A DNA stretch of 64,000 nucleotides from Andreesenia angusta (GCF_001855385.1 NZ_MKIE01000003.1:1-64000), one strand, 5' to 3'. Counted from the first letter of the stretch, positions 44,359 to 54,626 are shown. The notes: generated by a model from the sequence alone, not told the origin. Made by a program: numbers and translations.

Positions 44359-45081
44359 ATGTTTAGAGGAGTTGTAGAAGACATAAGAGCTATAAGGCAG
44401 AGGGATCCAGCAGTGAGAAGCAACGTAGAGGCATTTCTATGCTATCCTGGGCTTCATGCAATCTGGAACCACAGACTTACACATTGGCTTTACAAGCACA
44501 GGGTGTTTCTGCTGTCTAGAATAATATCAAATATCTCCAGGTTTTTTACAGGGATAGAGATACATCCTGGTGCTACAATAGGAAGAAGGGTATTTATAGA
44601 CCATGGTACAGGAGTTGTGATTGGAGAGACGGCCGAAGTCGGAGACGATGTCACCATATACCAGGGTGTAACGCTTGGAGGAACTGGAAAGGACACTGGC
44701 AAGAGGCACCCTACCATAATGGAAAACGTGGTTATAAGCAGCGGAGCCAAAGTGCTAGGGCCATTCACTGTAGGGGCTAACTCCAAAATAGGGGCAGGAT
44801 CTGTAGTGCTCAAGGAAGTACCGCCTAACTGTACTGTAGTGGGGGTGCCTGGAAGGATAGTGGTGAAAGACAACAAGAGAGTGAATGTTGAAGAGAGTGG
44901 CAAAGCTGTGAAAAAAGAAGACTGCTTGAAAGAGATAATGAAGGACATAGACCTTGACCAAGTGGGACTGCCAGACCCTGTAGCAAGGCAGTTTGAAAAC
45001 CTTGTAAAGAGGATAGAGGCATTGGAAGAGAAGCTTGAAATAGAGAAGAAGGGAAAGGGTGAAGAGGATGAAACTTTATAA
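44359..45081 (+). CDS. cysE: Serine O-acetyltransferase
   Basis: 240 aa from the ATG at 44359 with GAGGAGG upstream. The open frame runs back into the T-box terminator but those codons are not coding. Short SAT type: [21 protein letters not shown], then left-handed beta-helix hexapeptides ([31 protein letters not shown], the catalytic His in GKRHPTI). It makes O-acetylserine for cysteine synthesis. Overlaps cysS by 14 nt, and both answer to cysteine supply through the T-box. Confidence 0.95.
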   Translation: MFRGVVEDIRAIRQRDPAVRSNVEAFLCYPGLHAIWNHRLTHWLYKHRVFLLSRIISNISRFFTGIEIHPGATIGRRVFIDHGTGVVIGETAEVGDDVTIYQGVTLGGTGKDTGKRHPTIMENVVISSGAKVLGPFTVGANSKIGAGSVVLKEVPPNCTVVGVPGRIVVKDNKRVNVEESGKAVKKEDCLKEIMKDIDLDQVGLPDPVARQFENLVKRIEALEEKLEIEKKGKGEEDETL

Positions 45082-46465
45082 TTCCATAAAAAGAGCGAAA
45101 GAGGAGTTTGTTCCGATAGACAGCGACGAGATAAAGATGTACGTTTGCGGGCCTACAGTATACAACTATATACATGTTGGGAATGCAAGGCCGCTTGTAG
45201 TGTTCGACACGCTCAGAAGATATTTGAACTACAAGGGGCAGAAGGTGAACTACGTAGTCAACTTCACAGACATAGACGACAAGTTGATAAATAAGGCCAA
45301 AGAGGAAAACACCACAGTGAGTGAGCTGGCTGAAAGGTATATAGAGGAGTATCTAAAGGACTCGAGAGCACTGAATGTAAACGAGGAGGACACAAAGCAT
45401 CCAAAGGCTACAGAGCATATAGACGACATCGTAGAGTATGTCAAAGCGCTTATAGAAAAGGGATACGCATACGAGAGCCATGGAGATGTGTACTTCGAAG
45501 TGGCCAAGGTGGAGGACTACGGAAAGCTGTCCAAGAAAAAGCTGGAAGACCTTATCACGGGGGCCAGAGTTTCTGTGAGCGATATAAAGAAGAGCCCTGC
45601 CGACTTTGCGCTCTGGAAAAAGGCCAAGGTCGGTGAGCCAGCATGGGAGAGCCCTTGGGGGCTTGGAAGACCGGGCTGGCATATAGAGTGCTCTGTGATG
45701 TCCCAGAAATACCTTGGAGAGACTATGGACATACACGCCGGTGGAGAGGACCTTCAGTTTCCACACCACGAAAACGAGATAGCGCAGAGCGAAAGTCTAA
45801 CAGGGAAGCCGTTCGCAAACTACTGGCTTCACAACGGGATGATAAACGTGAACAACGAGAAGATGTCCAAGTCGAAGGGCAATTTCTTCACAGTAAGGGA
45901 GATATCCGAGGAATTCCATCTTGAGATACTCAGGTTCTTCTTGCTCACAGCTCACTACAGAAAGCCTATAAACTTCAGCAGAGACAATATGGAGCAGGCC
46001 AAGAGAGGGCTTGAGAGAATCTACAAGTCGAAAGAGAGACTAGAGGAGCTGCTGGAGTCTGCTAAAGGGTCTGAAATCTCCGAGAAAGACGCAGAGGCCC
46101 TAGCTGAGGTGGAGAAGTACAGAGTAGAGTTCGAGCAGAGCATGGAAGACGACATAAATACGGCAGACGCCATCTCGGCCATATTCGAGATGGTGAAGGT
46201 CATAAACACCAGCTTAGATGAAAATAGCTCTAGAAAGGCTTTAGAGGAAGTGAAGTCGACTCTATGCGAGCTTGGAGAAGTTATAGGCATATTCCGCATG
46301 GAAAAAGAGAGCCTCGAAGGTGAAATAGAGAAGCTTATAGAGCAGAGAAACAAGGCTAGAGCGGAAAAAGACTTCGCCACTGCCGACAGGATAAGAGACG
46401 AGCTTTTAAACGATGGGATAGTGCTTGAAGACACTCCGCACGGCGTAAAGTGGAGGAGAGTCTAA
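45068..46465 (+). CDS. cysS: Cysteinyl-tRNA synthetase
   Basis: 465 aa from the ATG at 45068 ([13 protein letters not shown] is the usual N-terminus; AAAGGG lies about 9 nt upstream). An in-frame GTG 3 codons earlier is possible. Class I motifs: [16 protein letters not shown] (HIGH) and KMSKSKGN. The zinc-site residues appear in VCGPT, HIECSVM and [13 protein letters not shown]. Expressed with cysE. Confidence 0.97.
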   Translation: MKLYNSIKRAKEEFVPIDSDEIKMYVCGPTVYNYIHVGNARPLVVFDTLRRYLNYKGQKVNYVVNFTDIDDKLINKAKEENTTVSELAERYIEEYLKDSRALNVNEEDTKHPKATEHIDDIVEYVKALIEKGYAYESHGDVYFEVAKVEDYGKLSKKKLEDLITGARVSVSDIKKSPADFALWKKAKVGEPAWESPWGLGRPGWHIECSVMSQKYLGETMDIHAGGEDLQFPHHENEIAQSESLTGKPFANYWLHNGMINVNNEKMSKSKGNFFTVREISEEFHLEILRFFLLTAHYRKPINFSRDNMEQAKRGLERIYKSKERLEELLESAKGSEISEKDAEALAEVEKYRVEFEQSMEDDINTADAISAIFEMVKVINTSLDENSSRKALEEVKSTLCELGEVIGIFRMEKESLEGEIEKLIEQRNKARAEKDFATADRIRDELLNDGIVLEDTPHGVKWRRV

Positions 46466-46470
46466 GCGAT

Positions 46471-46899
46471 ATGGATATGGGAAAAAAAGAAGGCGGATTA
46501 TTTAGAGACTGGAGCGAGTCGGAAGTGCGCATGATGTCGCCTCTTAGACTCGCCTATATAGGCGACGCTGTCTATGAGATAATGATAAGGGAGTACCTCT
46601 TAGAGCACTTTGGTGGATCTATGCACAAGCTTCACAAAGAGTCCACAAAGTACGTGAAAGCTGAAGCGCAGGCCAAGATAGCTCATATGCTAGAGCCTAA
46701 ACTCACAGAGGAAGAGATGAGCATACTCAAAAGAGGCAGAAACGCCAAGTCTGGCACGGTACCTAAAAATGCCAAAGTCCAGGACTACAAATATGCAACT
46801 GGCTTTGAAGCGCTAGTGGGATACCTGTATCTGCTGAAGCGAGAGGACAGGATAATGGAGTTTTTTTCTGACGTACTGGAAGGTGGAGTGATAAATTGA
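46471..46899 (+). CDS. mrnC: Mini-ribonuclease 3 (MrnC)
   Basis: 142 aa from the ATG at 46471; the frame is open back into cysS, and a GTG at 46450 is an alternative. RNase III catalytic domain without dsRNA-binding domain: [51 protein letters not shown], and [17 protein letters not shown]. It matures 23S rRNA ends. It overlaps thyX by 4 nt. Confidence 0.93.
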   Translation: MDMGKKEGGLFRDWSESEVRMMSPLRLAYIGDAVYEIMIREYLLEHFGGSMHKLHKESTKYVKAEAQAKIAHMLEPKLTEEEMSILKRGRNAKSGTVPKNAKVQDYKYATGFEALVGYLYLLKREDRIMEFFSDVLEGGVIN

Positions 46900-47684
46900 A
46901 AAAGCTAAAAGTGGAACTACTGAGCTATACGCCTAGAGGGGAAGAGCTGGTGGCTTCGGCCGCCAAGCTCTGCTACTCTCCATCGGGGATAGCCGACATA
47001 CTGGAAAAGCAGAGCAGAGGAGATGTGGAGAACTTCATAGACAAGTTGCTGGAGCTTGGGCACGAGTCTCCCCTGGAGCATATAAGCTACACTTTCGGGA
47101 TAGAGGGCGTCAGCAGGTCATTAACCCACCAGCTTGTGAGGCACAGAATAGCTTCATACTCTCAGCAGTCGCAGCGCTATGTAAAGCTTGAGCAGTTTGA
47201 ATATATAATGCCTCCAAGCGTGGAGAAGAACCAAGAGGCCAAGGCGAAGTTTATAGAGGCTATGGAGATGTCTCAAAAGAGCTACGACGAGATATTTGAA
47301 GCGCTCTACAGCGAGAGCAGAAGAGAGCTTGTAGAGTCTGGAATGGACGAGGCGGAGGCCGGCAGGGCCGCGGAAAAAAAGAGCATAGAGGATGCGAGGT
47401 ATGTTTTTCCGAATGCCTGTGAAACCAAAGTTGTGGCGACTATGAACGCAAGGAGCCTTTTGAACTTCTTTAAACACAGGTGCTGCAACAGGGCCCAGTG
47501 GGAGATAAAGGAGCTGGCAATACAGATGCTTGTGCTTGTGCTTGAAGTCTCGCCTGAGATCTTCAAAAATGCAGGGCCGGGATGTGCAAATGGCCCATGT
47601 CCCGAAGGCAGAATGACATGCGGAAAGATTTCGGAAGTCAGAGAGTATTTTAAAAACTTAAAGGGAGAGATTCGGAATGGATAG
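46896..47684 (+). CDS. thyX: FAD-dependent thymidylate synthase ThyX
   Basis: 262 aa, TTG start. The ThyX signature [13 protein letters not shown] (about residues 80-92) is exact for RHRxxSxxxxSxR. Also [14 protein letters not shown] and the C-terminal [20 protein letters not shown] with the substrate Arg. It methylates dUMP using folate and NAD(P)H. Translationally coupled to mrnC and rlmB. Together with NrdJ it gives a DNA precursor route that needs no oxygen. Confidence 0.96.
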   Translation: MKKLKVELLSYTPRGEELVASAAKLCYSPSGIADILEKQSRGDVENFIDKLLELGHESPLEHISYTFGIEGVSRSLTHQLVRHRIASYSQQSQRYVKLEQFEYIMPPSVEKNQEAKAKFIEAMEMSQKSYDEIFEALYSESRRELVESGMDEAEAGRAAEKKSIEDARYVFPNACETKVVATMNARSLLNFFKHRCCNRAQWEIKELAIQMLVLVLEVSPEIFKNAGPGCANGPCPEGRMTCGKISEVREYFKNLKGEIRNG

Positions 47685-48417
47685 AAATGACCTGGTAGAG
47701 GGAAGAAATCCTGTTATAGAGGCGCTAAAATCTGAGGAGAGGTCGGTAGAGAAGCTGTTCGTATCCAAAGGAGAGAACAAGGGTTCCGTGAACAAGATAC
47801 TTGGAATGGCCAAAGACAAGAAGATACAGATAGAGCATGTGGACCGTTCGAAGCTAGACGAGATGACAGAGGGCAAATCCCATCAAGGTGTTGTTGCGCT
47901 TGTATCTCCTTACAAATACAAGGAGCTTGAAGATATTTTCGAAACAGCATCAGAAAGAGGCGAAGACCCGTTTATACTGATACTCGACGGGATAGAGGAT
48001 GTGCACAACTTCGGGGCCATAGTCAGAACTGCCGAGTGTGCAGGGGTTCACGGTGTGATAATACCCAAGAGAAGGTCTGCAAGTGTAAACTCCACTGTGC
48101 TAAAGACTTCTGCCGGAGCGGTTGAGTATATGAACATAGTCAAGGTCACAAATTTGGCAGCCACTATAGACGAGCTAAAGTCCAGAGGTGTTTGGATATA
48201 CGGAGCTGATATGGACGGAGAGTACTACTATGACATGAACCTGAAGGGGCCTATTGCACTTGTCGTAGGGAGCGAAGGCAAGGGAATGAGCAGGCTCACA
48301 AAAGAGAAATGCGACGCGCTTGTAAAAATACCTATGTCGGGCAAGATATCTTCGCTAAACGCCTCTGTGGCTTCGTCTATAGTGATATATGAAGTAGTAA
48401 AACAGAGAAGAGGGTAG
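47677..48417 (+). CDS. rlmB: 23S rRNA (guanosine-2'-O-)-methyltransferase RlmB
   Basis: 246 aa, SPOUT fold. An N-terminal RNA-binding part ([14 protein letters not shown]) precedes the catalytic motifs [35 protein letters not shown] and [20 protein letters not shown]. It overlaps thyX by 8 nt. TrmH-type relatives acting on tRNA are less likely given the order with mrnC and yacP. Confidence 0.93.
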   Translation: MDRNDLVEGRNPVIEALKSEERSVEKLFVSKGENKGSVNKILGMAKDKKIQIEHVDRSKLDEMTEGKSHQGVVALVSPYKYKELEDIFETASERGEDPFILILDGIEDVHNFGAIVRTAECAGVHGVIIPKRRSASVNSTVLKTSAGAVEYMNIVKVTNLAATIDELKSRGVWIYGADMDGEYYYDMNLKGPIALVVGSEGKGMSRLTKEKCDALVKIPMSGKISSLNASVASSIVIYEVVKQRRG

Positions 48418-48419
48418 AT

Positions 48420-48944
48420 ATGAATGGGAAAGAGTATCTGTTTGTGGACGGATATAATATCATAAACTGCTGGGAAGAACTAAAGAAACTCAGCGCCATG
48501 GATCTAGATACAGCCAGAAACAGGCTTATAGACATAATGGTGGAGTACCACGTATATACAAAGACGGTGGTGGTAATAGTCTTTGACGCCCATATGGTGA
48601 AGAACGGCTTGCGGAAAGTAGAGAAGATAAAGGGAATAGAAATTGTCTATACAAAAGAACACGAGACGGCAGACATATATATAGAGAAGACGCTTGACCG
48701 CATAGGTAAGATCAAGAGAGTTAGAGTTGCCACCTCAGACTGGGTAGAGCAACAGGTCGTGCTGGGACGGGGCGGGACCAGAATATCTGCTAGAGAGTTA
48801 AAGCTAGAAATCGAGGACAACAAGAGGCATATAGCCCAGAAGTCAAGAGAAATAAACAGGCCCAACAATCTTGTCATAGGGAGACTGGATGAAAAGCTGG
48901 TGAAAAGGCTTGAAGAGTGGAAGCGACTCAACTGCGAGGAATGA
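48420..48944 (+). CDS. NYN-domain endoribonuclease, YacP/Rae1 family
   Basis: 174 aa, 2 nt after rlmB. NYN/PIN-like core: LFVDGYNIINCW, VVVIVFDAHMVKNG, ETADIYIEKTLDRIG, VRVATSDWVEQQVVLGRGGTRISA. In Bacillus the homologue Rae1 cuts mRNA in the ribosomal A site. The usual neighbour of rlmB and sigH in Firmicutes. Confidence 0.92.
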   Translation: MNGKEYLFVDGYNIINCWEELKKLSAMDLDTARNRLIDIMVEYHVYTKTVVVIVFDAHMVKNGLRKVEKIKGIEIVYTKEHETADIYIEKTLDRIGKIKRVRVATSDWVEQQVVLGRGGTRISARELKLEIEDNKRHIAQKSREINRPNNLVIGRLDEKLVKRLEEWKRLNCEE

Positions 48945-48950
48945 TTTAAT

Positions 48951-48990
48951 CCCACCCCTAAGGGTATAAGGCATTTAGGGGGAGGGTGGG
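48951..48990 (+). promoter_or_regulatory. Hairpin covering the sigH ribosome binding site
   Basis: CCCCTAA (48955-48961) pairs with TTAGGGG (48975-48981), and CCCA (48951-48954) with TGGG (48987-48990). The sigH Shine-Dalgarno AGGGGGAGG (48977-48985) is inside the structure. No T run follows, so it is not a normal terminator. Confidence 0.5.
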
Positions 48991-48994
48991 GAAT

Positions 48995-49639
48995 GTGTGC
49001 GGAGAGTTAAAAAATGCAACAAGTCTTTACGATGCACTAGAGGATGAAGAGCTTTTAGAGGAAGCCAAGCGAGGCGACGCTTTGAGCTTAGGTTACCTGA
49101 TGAAAAAGTATGAGTACTTTGTAAGGGCTAAGGCCAGAAAGTATTTTTTAAACGGAGCTGAGAAAGAAGATGTATTTCAGGAGGGGCGGATGGGGCTTTA
49201 CAGAGCCGTGCTAGACTATGACCCTGAGAAATCCACTTCTTTTAAGTTCTTTGCAGAGATATGTATCACAAGGCATATAATGACCGCTGTGAGCGCTCAG
49301 AATAGACAGAAACATATGCCGATGAATACCTATCTGTCGACAGACAAAGCGCTGTACGACAGCGGGTCAAACTGGAACCTCTCGAATATGATATCCGAGG
49401 GCGAAGCTGGAGATCCAGAGTGGATATATATAAACCGAGAACAGCGAATGGAATTTCGTGAAGCCATGAAGAAGTCGCTTTCAAGACTAGAGCGGAACGT
49501 GTTCTCGCTCCATATGAGAGGTGTTCCCTATGCTGAGATGTCTGAAATACTGGGGAAAGGCGAAAAGTCAATCGACAATGCCCTTCAAAGAGCTAGAATA
49601 AAAGCCCAGAACTATATGGAATCAAAACTGAAAACTTAG
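48995..49639 (+). CDS. sigH: RNA polymerase sigma-H factor (Spo0H type)
   Basis: 214 aa from the GTG at 48995 (AGGGGGAGG 9 nt upstream); the GTG at 48986 abuts that site. Sigma-70 family, SigH group: EDEELLEEAKRGDALSLGYLMKKYEYFVRAKARKYF, EDVFQEGRMGLYRAVLDYDP, CITRHIMTAVSAQNRQKHMPMN, and a region 4 HTH (YAEMSEILGKGEKSIDNALQRAR). It directs stationary-phase and early sporulation genes in relatives. Confidence 0.93.
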   Translation: MCGELKNATSLYDALEDEELLEEAKRGDALSLGYLMKKYEYFVRAKARKYFLNGAEKEDVFQEGRMGLYRAVLDYDPEKSTSFKFFAEICITRHIMTAVSAQNRQKHMPMNTYLSTDKALYDSGSNWNLSNMISEGEAGDPEWIYINREQRMEFREAMKKSLSRLERNVFSLHMRGVPYAEMSEILGKGEKSIDNALQRARIKAQNYMESKLKT

Positions 49640-49650
49640 TTTTTATGTTA

Positions 49651-49679
49651 TTGACATATAGGGTGGGAGATAGTAGAAT
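49651..49679 (+). promoter_or_regulatory. Promoter of tRNA-Thr/tuf
   Basis: TTGACA (49651-49656) and TAGAAT (49674-49679) with a 17-bp spacer, ending 14 nt before the tRNA. Confidence 0.8.
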
Positions 49680-49693
49680 ATGGGGTAGATGAT

Positions 49694-49769
49694 GCCTGTG
49701 TAGCTCAGTAGGTAGAGCACTTGCATGGTAAGCAAGGGGTCGCTGGTTCAAATCCGGTCATAGGCTCCA
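49694..49769 (+). tRNA. tRNA-Thr (GGT)
   Basis: 76 nt with encoded CCA. Acceptor GCCTGTG/CATAGGC, D arm GCTC-AGTAGGTA-GAGC, anticodon arm CTTGC-ATGGTAA-GCAAG with anticodon GGT, T arm GCTGG-TTCAAAT-CCGGT. tRNA-Thr upstream of tuf is a common bacterial arrangement. Confidence 0.95.
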
Positions 49770-49803
49770 AAAAAGAATATAAATAGTAAATTCTTATAGA
49801 ATA

Positions 49804-49842
49804 GAGACCATCTTTTCTGAAACAGTAGGCAGATGGTCTTTA
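49804..49842 (+). terminator. Hairpin between tRNA-Thr and tuf
   Basis: AGACCATCT (49805-49813) pairs with AGATGGTCT (49831-49839), followed by TTATT. It may be a partial terminator or attenuator, since no separate strong tuf promoter is visible after it. Confidence 0.65.
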
Positions 49843-49874
49843 TTACAAATCACTATCCGAGGAGGAAAAGAAGA

Positions 49875-51068
49875 ATGGGAAAAGCAAAATTTGAAAGAAA
49901 TAAGCCACACGTAAACATAGGAACAATAGGACACGTAGACCACGGTAAGACAACACTTACAGCGGCGATCACAATGGTTCTTAACAAGAAGTATGGAACA
50001 GGAGAAGGAGTTTCATACGACAATATAGACAAGGCACCAGAGGAAAGAGAAAGAGGAATCACAATAAACACATCTCACGTAGAGTACGAGACAGAGAACA
50101 GACACTACGCACACGTGGACTGCCCAGGGCATGCTGACTACGTAAAGAACATGATCACAGGAGCAGCACAGATGGACGGAGCGATCCTAGTATGTTCGGC
50201 AGCGGACGGACCGATGCCACAGACAAGAGAGCATATCCTTCTATCAAGACAGGTAGGAGTACCTAAGCTAGTAGTATTCCTAAACAAAGCAGACATGGTA
50301 GACGACGAAGAGCTAATCGAGCTAGTAGAGATGGAAGTAAGAGAGCTACTAAACGAGTACGAGTTTGACGGAGACAACACACCAATAGTAGTAGGATCAG
50401 CGCTTAAGGCAATAGAAGATCCAGAAGGCCCATGGGGAGAGAAGATACTTGAACTAATGGCAGCAGTAGACGAGACAATCCCAACACCAGAGAGAGCTAC
50501 AGACCTAGACTTCCTAATGCCAGTAGAGGACGTATTCTCTATCACAGGAAGAGGAACAGTTGCAACAGGAAGAGTTGAAAGAGGAGTACTACACGTACAA
50601 GACAACATAGAGATAGTAGGACTAGCAGACGAGTCAAGAACAGTAGTATGTACAGGAATAGAGATGTTCAGAAAGCTACTAGACGAGGCACAAGCTGGAG
50701 ACAACATAGGAGCCCTACTAAGAGGAGTACAGAGAGACGAGATAGAGAGAGGACAAGTACTAGCTAAGCCAGGAAGCATAACACCACATACAAAGTTCCT
50801 AGGTGAAGTATACGTACTTACAAAAGAAGAGGGAGGAAGACACACACCATTCTTCGACGGATACAGACCACAGTTCTACTTCAGAACAACAGACGTAACA
50901 GGATCGATCAAGCTTGAGGAAGGCGTAGAGATGGTAATGCCAGGAGACAACGCAACATTCGAGATCGAGCTAATCACACCGATAGCGATGGAAAAAGGAC
51001 TTAAGTTCGCGATCAGAGAAGGTGGAAGAACAGTTGGAGCAGGAGTTGTTACTGACGTAATAGCTTAA
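49875..51068 (+). CDS. tuf: Elongation factor Tu
   Basis: 397 aa from the ATG at 49875 with GAGGAGG upstream; the longer frame starts inside the leader hairpin. GTPase motifs [18 protein letters not shown]; domain II/III sequence conserved to the end ([12 protein letters not shown]). It delivers aminoacyl-tRNA to the ribosome. Codon use is extremely biased to A-ending codons (CTA, ACA, GTA, GGA), more than its neighbours, in line with very high expression. Confidence 0.98.
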   Translation: MGKAKFERNKPHVNIGTIGHVDHGKTTLTAAITMVLNKKYGTGEGVSYDNIDKAPEERERGITINTSHVEYETENRHYAHVDCPGHADYVKNMITGAAQMDGAILVCSAADGPMPQTREHILLSRQVGVPKLVVFLNKADMVDDEELIELVEMEVRELLNEYEFDGDNTPIVVGSALKAIEDPEGPWGEKILELMAAVDETIPTPERATDLDFLMPVEDVFSITGRGTVATGRVERGVLHVQDNIEIVGLADESRTVVCTGIEMFRKLLDEAQAGDNIGALLRGVQRDEIERGQVLAKPGSITPHTKFLGEVYVLTKEEGGRHTPFFDGYRPQFYFRTTDVTGSIKLEEGVEMVMPGDNATFEIELITPIAMEKGLKFAIREGGRTVGAGVVTDVIA

Positions 51069-51084
51069 TTGAATAACTGAGATT

Positions 51085-51114
51085 AAACTAGGTGGATACC
51101 GCCTAGTTTTTCTT
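51085..51114 (+). terminator. tuf terminator
   Basis: AAACTAGGTGG, loop ATA, CCGCCTAGTTT (one G-U), then TTCTTTT. Confidence 0.88.
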
Positions 51115-51147
51115 TTAGGTATAAACCTTCAATGGGTCAAAAAAACA

Positions 51148-51176
51148 TTGACACGGTTTTTAAACTGTGATAGTTT
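51148..51176 (+). promoter_or_regulatory. rpmG-secE-nusG promoter
   Basis: TTGACA (51148-51153) and a weaker TAGTTT (51171-51176) 17 bp downstream. Confidence 0.55.
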
Positions 51177-51271
51177 ATATAAAGTGGTATGATAAAAAAA
51201 GATTCGGGTTGTTTTGGCCCTATTTAGAATTACTTATACATGGAACTATAGGTACATTAGGAGGTGTCACA

Positions 51272-51421
51272 GTGAGATCAAAAGTAACTTTAGCTTGTAC
51301 TGAGTGTAAGCAGAGAAATTACGATACTATGAAGAACAAAAAAAATAATCCTGACAGAATAGAGATGCAAAAGTACTGCAAATTCTGTAAAACACACACG
51401 CTTCACAAGGAAACGAAGTAA
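51272..51421 (+). CDS. rpmG: 50S ribosomal protein L33
   Basis: 49 aa from the GTG at 51272 behind AGGAGGTG; the open frame upstream is not coding. [18 protein letters not shown] with two CxxC pairs (CTEC, CKFC) marks the zinc-binding L33 type. First protein gene of the secE-nusG operon. Confidence 0.95.
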   Translation: MRSKVTLACTECKQRNYDTMKNKKNNPDRIEMQKYCKFCKTHTLHKETK

Positions 51422-51447
51422 TACAAACTATAAGGATGTGAAACTAG

Positions 51448-51654
51448 ATGTCGGCCCAAACCAACACAGATAGAGGAGCTAAATCAGGATTCCTCAAAGG
51501 TATCAAGTCAGAGTTTAAAAAGATAACTTGGCCAACTAGGGAGAACATAATAAAGTATACAGTAATGGTTATTGCAGTTTCCTTTGTAGTTTCTTTACTA
51601 GTATGGCTTATAGATACAGGACTACATCGTTTATTATCGCTTGTGTTAGGGTAA
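51448..51654 (+). CDS. secE: Preprotein translocase subunit SecE
   Basis: 68 aa. The conserved EFKKITWPTRENIIKYT precedes a single membrane helix (about 38-60). It stabilises SecY in the Sec channel. Usual place between rpmG and nusG. Confidence 0.95.
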   Translation: MSAQTNTDRGAKSGFLKGIKSEFKKITWPTRENIIKYTVMVIAVSFVVSLLVWLIDTGLHRLLSLVLG

Positions 51655-51693
51655 TAACAGTGAAGGAGGTAGGACCTTAGGGTCTCTTAAATT

Positions 51694-52224
51694 ATGACAG
51701 AACTATCAGACAAAGGGAAATGGTACGTAGTACACACTTACTCTGGTCACGAAAACAAAGTTAAGGCCAATTTGGAAAAATTGGTTGAAAACAGAGGAAT
51801 GCAAGATATTATTTTCAGTGTGAAAGTGCCGACTGAAGAATACACAGAAAATAAGAGTGGCAAGCAGAAGACAAAAGAAAGAAAAATGTTTCCAGGATAT
51901 GTCCTAGTGAATATGATTATGACAGATGAATCTTGGTATCTCGTCAGAAACACTAGAGGAGTTACAGGTTTTGTAGGACCAGGATCGAAACCTATTCCGC
52001 TTAGTGAAGAAGAAGTGAGAAATCTTGGAGTGCAGGAGAAGCTGCCGCAAGTAGATGTTATAGAGGGAGAGACTATAAGAGTTAAGTCGGGACCTTTCGA
52101 AAACCTAGAAGGTGTAATAGAGGAAATAGACAGCGAAAAGAGAAAAGTAAAAGCTTTCGTATCTATGTTCGGAAGAGACACTCTTGTGGAATTGGACTTT
52201 GAACAATTCGAAAAGATATACTAA
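51694..52224 (+). CDS. nusG: Transcription termination/antitermination protein NusG
   Basis: 176 aa. NGN domain (WYVVHTYSGHENKVKANLEK, MFPGYVLVNMIM) and C-terminal KOW domain (GETIRVKSGPFENLEGVIEEID). The only AAGGAGG upstream (51663-51669) is 24 nt from the ATG, and GACC-TTAG-GGTC can fold between them; a stop codon excludes an earlier in-frame start. Confidence 0.97.
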   Translation: MTELSDKGKWYVVHTYSGHENKVKANLEKLVENRGMQDIIFSVKVPTEEYTENKSGKQKTKERKMFPGYVLVNMIMTDESWYLVRNTRGVTGFVGPGSKPIPLSEEEVRNLGVQEKLPQVDVIEGETIRVKSGPFENLEGVIEEIDSEKRKVKAFVSMFGRDTLVELDFEQFEKIY

Positions 52225-52294
52225 TAACGTCTAAAAGCTTATTAAGGCTTTATATAATATAGATTTAGTGAGAAAAACAAGGAGGTGCAATAAA

Positions 52295-52720
52295 ATGGCA
52301 AAAAAAGTTATTGCTTTAGTTAAACTACAAATTCCAGCTGGAAAGGCTACTCCAGCACCACCGGTAGGTACTGCACTAGGACCACACGGTGTTAATATAA
52401 TGCAATTCACAAAGGAATTCAATGCGAAGACAGCAGATCAAGCAGGTATGATAATACCGGTAGTGCTAACTGTTTATCAGGATAGATCGTTCTCGTTCAT
52501 AACAAAAACTCCACCAGTTGCTATACTTCTAAAGAAGGCAATAGGAATAGAGTCAGGATCAGGAGTTCCAAACAAGACTAAGGTTGGAACTATATCAAAA
52601 GAGAAAGTTAAAGAGATAGCAGAAGTTAAGATGCCAGACCTAAATGCTAGCAGTGTTGAAGCTGCAATGAGCATGGTAGCTGGTACAGCTAGAAGCATGG
52701 GAATAACTGTAGAAGAGTAG
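52295..52720 (+). CDS. rplK: 50S ribosomal protein L11
   Basis: 141 aa from the ATG at 52295 behind [43 protein letters not shown] is typical of the N-terminal domain, with the rRNA-binding C-terminal part to [19 protein letters not shown] lies in the spacer after nusG (near 52254). Confidence 0.97.
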   Translation: MAKKVIALVKLQIPAGKATPAPPVGTALGPHGVNIMQFTKEFNAKTADQAGMIIPVVLTVYQDRSFSFITKTPPVAILLKKAIGIESGSGVPNKTKVGTISKEKVKEIAEVKMPDLNASSVEAAMSMVAGTARSMGITVEE

Positions 52721-52778
52721 TTTTAAGCAGTGGGAGGTAAAAAACAACCGTTAATACCACAGAGGAGGTTAAATTAAA

Positions 52779-53477
52779 ATGGCTAAAAAAGGTAAAAGAT
52801 TTCAAGAGATATCTAAGCTTGTAGACAAGGAAAATTTATACGGGGCTGACGAAGCTCTAGAGCTAGTTCAAAAGACAGCTAAAGCTAAGTTTGACGAGTC
52901 TATAGAGCTATCTATAAAACTAGGTGTAGATCCTAGACATGCTGACCAGCAGGTAAGAGGAGCAGTTGTTCTTCCTAACGGAACAGGAAAAGACAAGAAA
53001 GTACTAGTATTTGCAAAAGGAGAAAAAGCTAAAGAAGCTGAGGCTGCTGGAGCTGACTTCGTAGGAGCAGAGGAACTAGTAGAGAAGATACAGAAAGAAA
53101 ACTGGTTCGGATTTGACGTTGTTGTTGCAACTCCAGACATGATGGGTGTTGTAGGAAGAATAGGTAGAGTGCTAGGACCTAAAGGTCTAATGCCAAACCC
53201 TAAGTCAGGAACAGTAACTTTCGAAGTTAAAAAAGCTGTTGACGATATAAAGGCTGGTAAAGTTGAATATAGAGTTGACAAAGCTGGTATAGTTCACGTT
53301 TCTTTCGGAAAAGCTTCGTTTGGAACAGAGAAACTGAAGGAAAACTTCGATGCACTAATGGACGCTGTTATAAAAGCTAAGCCATCAGCTGCAAAAGGAA
53401 AATACCTTAGAAGCGTTGTAGTTTCAAGCACTATGGGGCCTGGAATAAAGCTTAACGCTCAGAAGTTAATGGACTAA
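52779..53477 (+). CDS. rplA: 50S ribosomal protein L1
   Basis: 232 aa, full length. [68 protein letters not shown]1-stalk protein; in many bacteria it also represses the L11-L1 mRNA. AGGAGG precedes the ATG. Confidence 0.97.
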   Translation: MAKKGKRFQEISKLVDKENLYGADEALELVQKTAKAKFDESIELSIKLGVDPRHADQQVRGAVVLPNGTGKDKKVLVFAKGEKAKEAEAAGADFVGAEELVEKIQKENWFGFDVVVATPDMMGVVGRIGRVLGPKGLMPNPKSGTVTFEVKKAVDDIKAGKVEYRVDKAGIVHVSFGKASFGTEKLKENFDALMDAVIKAKPSAAKGKYLRSVVVSSTMGPGIKLNAQKLMD

Positions 53478-53485
53478 TAAAACAG

Positions 53486-53650
53486 TTGACAAAGCTCGTA
53501 GAGCGTGTTAAACTTTTAAAGTCAAAAGAGAATACATTCCGTAGACAGCAGGGACTAAGCGTTTAAACATCCTGCCGAGGGTTTAAAAGAGGGAAACTTC
53601 AAGCCTTTGCGTGTCTGTACGGATATGCAAAGGCTTTTGATTTTGAAACA
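53486..53650 (+). promoter_or_regulatory. rplJL promoter and L10 leader
   Basis: TTGACA (53486-53491) and TAAACT (53509-53514) precede a 150-nt leader. The leader contains the CAGCAGG/CCTGCCGAGG-type stem of the ribosomal L10 leader family and a hairpin, AAGCCTTTGC (53601-53610) with GCAAAGGCTT (53627-53636) plus TTTG. L10 with L7/L12 should bind it and limit its own synthesis. Confidence 0.8.
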
Positions 53651-53669
53651 AAAATGAGGAGGTGACTAT

Positions 53670-54176
53670 ATGTCAAAAGCTATTGAAATAAAGCAAGGTT
53701 TAGTTTCAGAGATAGCAGAAAAACTTGACAAGGCTACATCTTGTGTAGTTGTTGACTATAGGGGACTTACAGTTGAGGAAGTTACTGAGCTTAGAAACAA
53801 GTTTAGAGAAGCTGGAGTTGATTATAAAGTTTATAAAAACACTATGGTTAGAAGAGCAGCAAGCCAAATCAACAAGATGGAAGAATTCAACGATGAGAAA
53901 CTTGTTGGAACTAACGCTTTTGCAATAAGCTACGACGACGCTGTAATACCAGCTAAAGTTGTAAGCGACTTCGCTAAAACTCATCCAAACCTAGAGTTCA
54001 AGATGGGATATATCGAGGGAGAGTTCTACGATGCAGCTGGACTTGAAGAGCTATCTAAGATACCTTCAAGAGAAGAGCTTATCGCGAAACTTCTTGGAAG
54101 CCTTAAGGCTCCAATGTCTAACTTTGTTTACTTACTTGATGCGATTGCAAAGCAGAAAGAAGAGCAAACAGCGTAG
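53670..54176 (+). CDS. rplJ: 50S ribosomal protein L10
   Basis: 168 aa. SCVVVDYRGLTVEEVTELRNKFREAGVDYKVYKNTMVRRA is conserved; the C-terminal helix binds L7/L12 dimers. AGGAGGTGA lies before the ATG. Encoded with rplL behind the L10 leader. Confidence 0.97.
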   Translation: MSKAIEIKQGLVSEIAEKLDKATSCVVVDYRGLTVEEVTELRNKFREAGVDYKVYKNTMVRRAASQINKMEEFNDEKLVGTNAFAISYDDAVIPAKVVSDFAKTHPNLEFKMGYIEGEFYDAAGLEELSKIPSREELIAKLLGSLKAPMSNFVYLLDAIAKQKEEQTA

Positions 54177-54229
54177 TAGAAAAATTATATTATTAAATGT
54201 AAACTAAAAAAATTCGGAGGTGTCATATA

Positions 54230-54598
54230 ATGACTATAGAGCAAATATTAGAAGCTATAGAGGAAATGAAAGTTCTTGAGCTAAACGAACTAGTTAAAGC
54301 GGCAGAAGAGAAATTTGGAGTATCAGCATCAGCACCAGTTATGGTAGCAGGTGGAGCAGTGGCAGGTGGAGCAGCAGCAGAAGAGAAATCTGAGTTCGAG
54401 GTTGTACTTGCAAGCGCTGGAGCAGAGAAGATAAAAGTTATAAAAGTAGTTAGAGAGTTAACTGGACTAGGACTTAAGGAAGCTAAAGAAATAGTTGACG
54501 GAGCTCCTAAGACACTAAAAGACGCTGCGTCTAAAGAAGAAGCAGAAGAAATAAAGGCTAAGCTAAGCGAAGTAGGAGCTACAGTAGAACTTAAGTAG
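54230..54598 (+). CDS. rplL: 50S ribosomal protein L7/L12
   Basis: 122 aa. N-terminal dimerisation part ([30 protein letters not shown]), Ala/Gly hinge ([18 protein letters not shown]), and the factor-binding C-terminal domain ([31 protein letters not shown]). Confidence 0.98.
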   Translation: MTIEQILEAIEEMKVLELNELVKAAEEKFGVSASAPVMVAGGAVAGGAAAEEKSEFEVVLASAGAEKIKVIKVVRELTGLGLKEAKEIVDGAPKTLKDAASKEEAEEIKAKLSEVGATVELK

Positions 54599-54626
54599 TT
54601 TTAAAAGCTGAATCACGTTTAGGACA

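Noticed and set aside
53478..53669. Small gene or tRNA in the rplA-rplJ gap
   Set aside because: No cloverleaf or coding frame with a ribosome site; the region fits an L10 leader.
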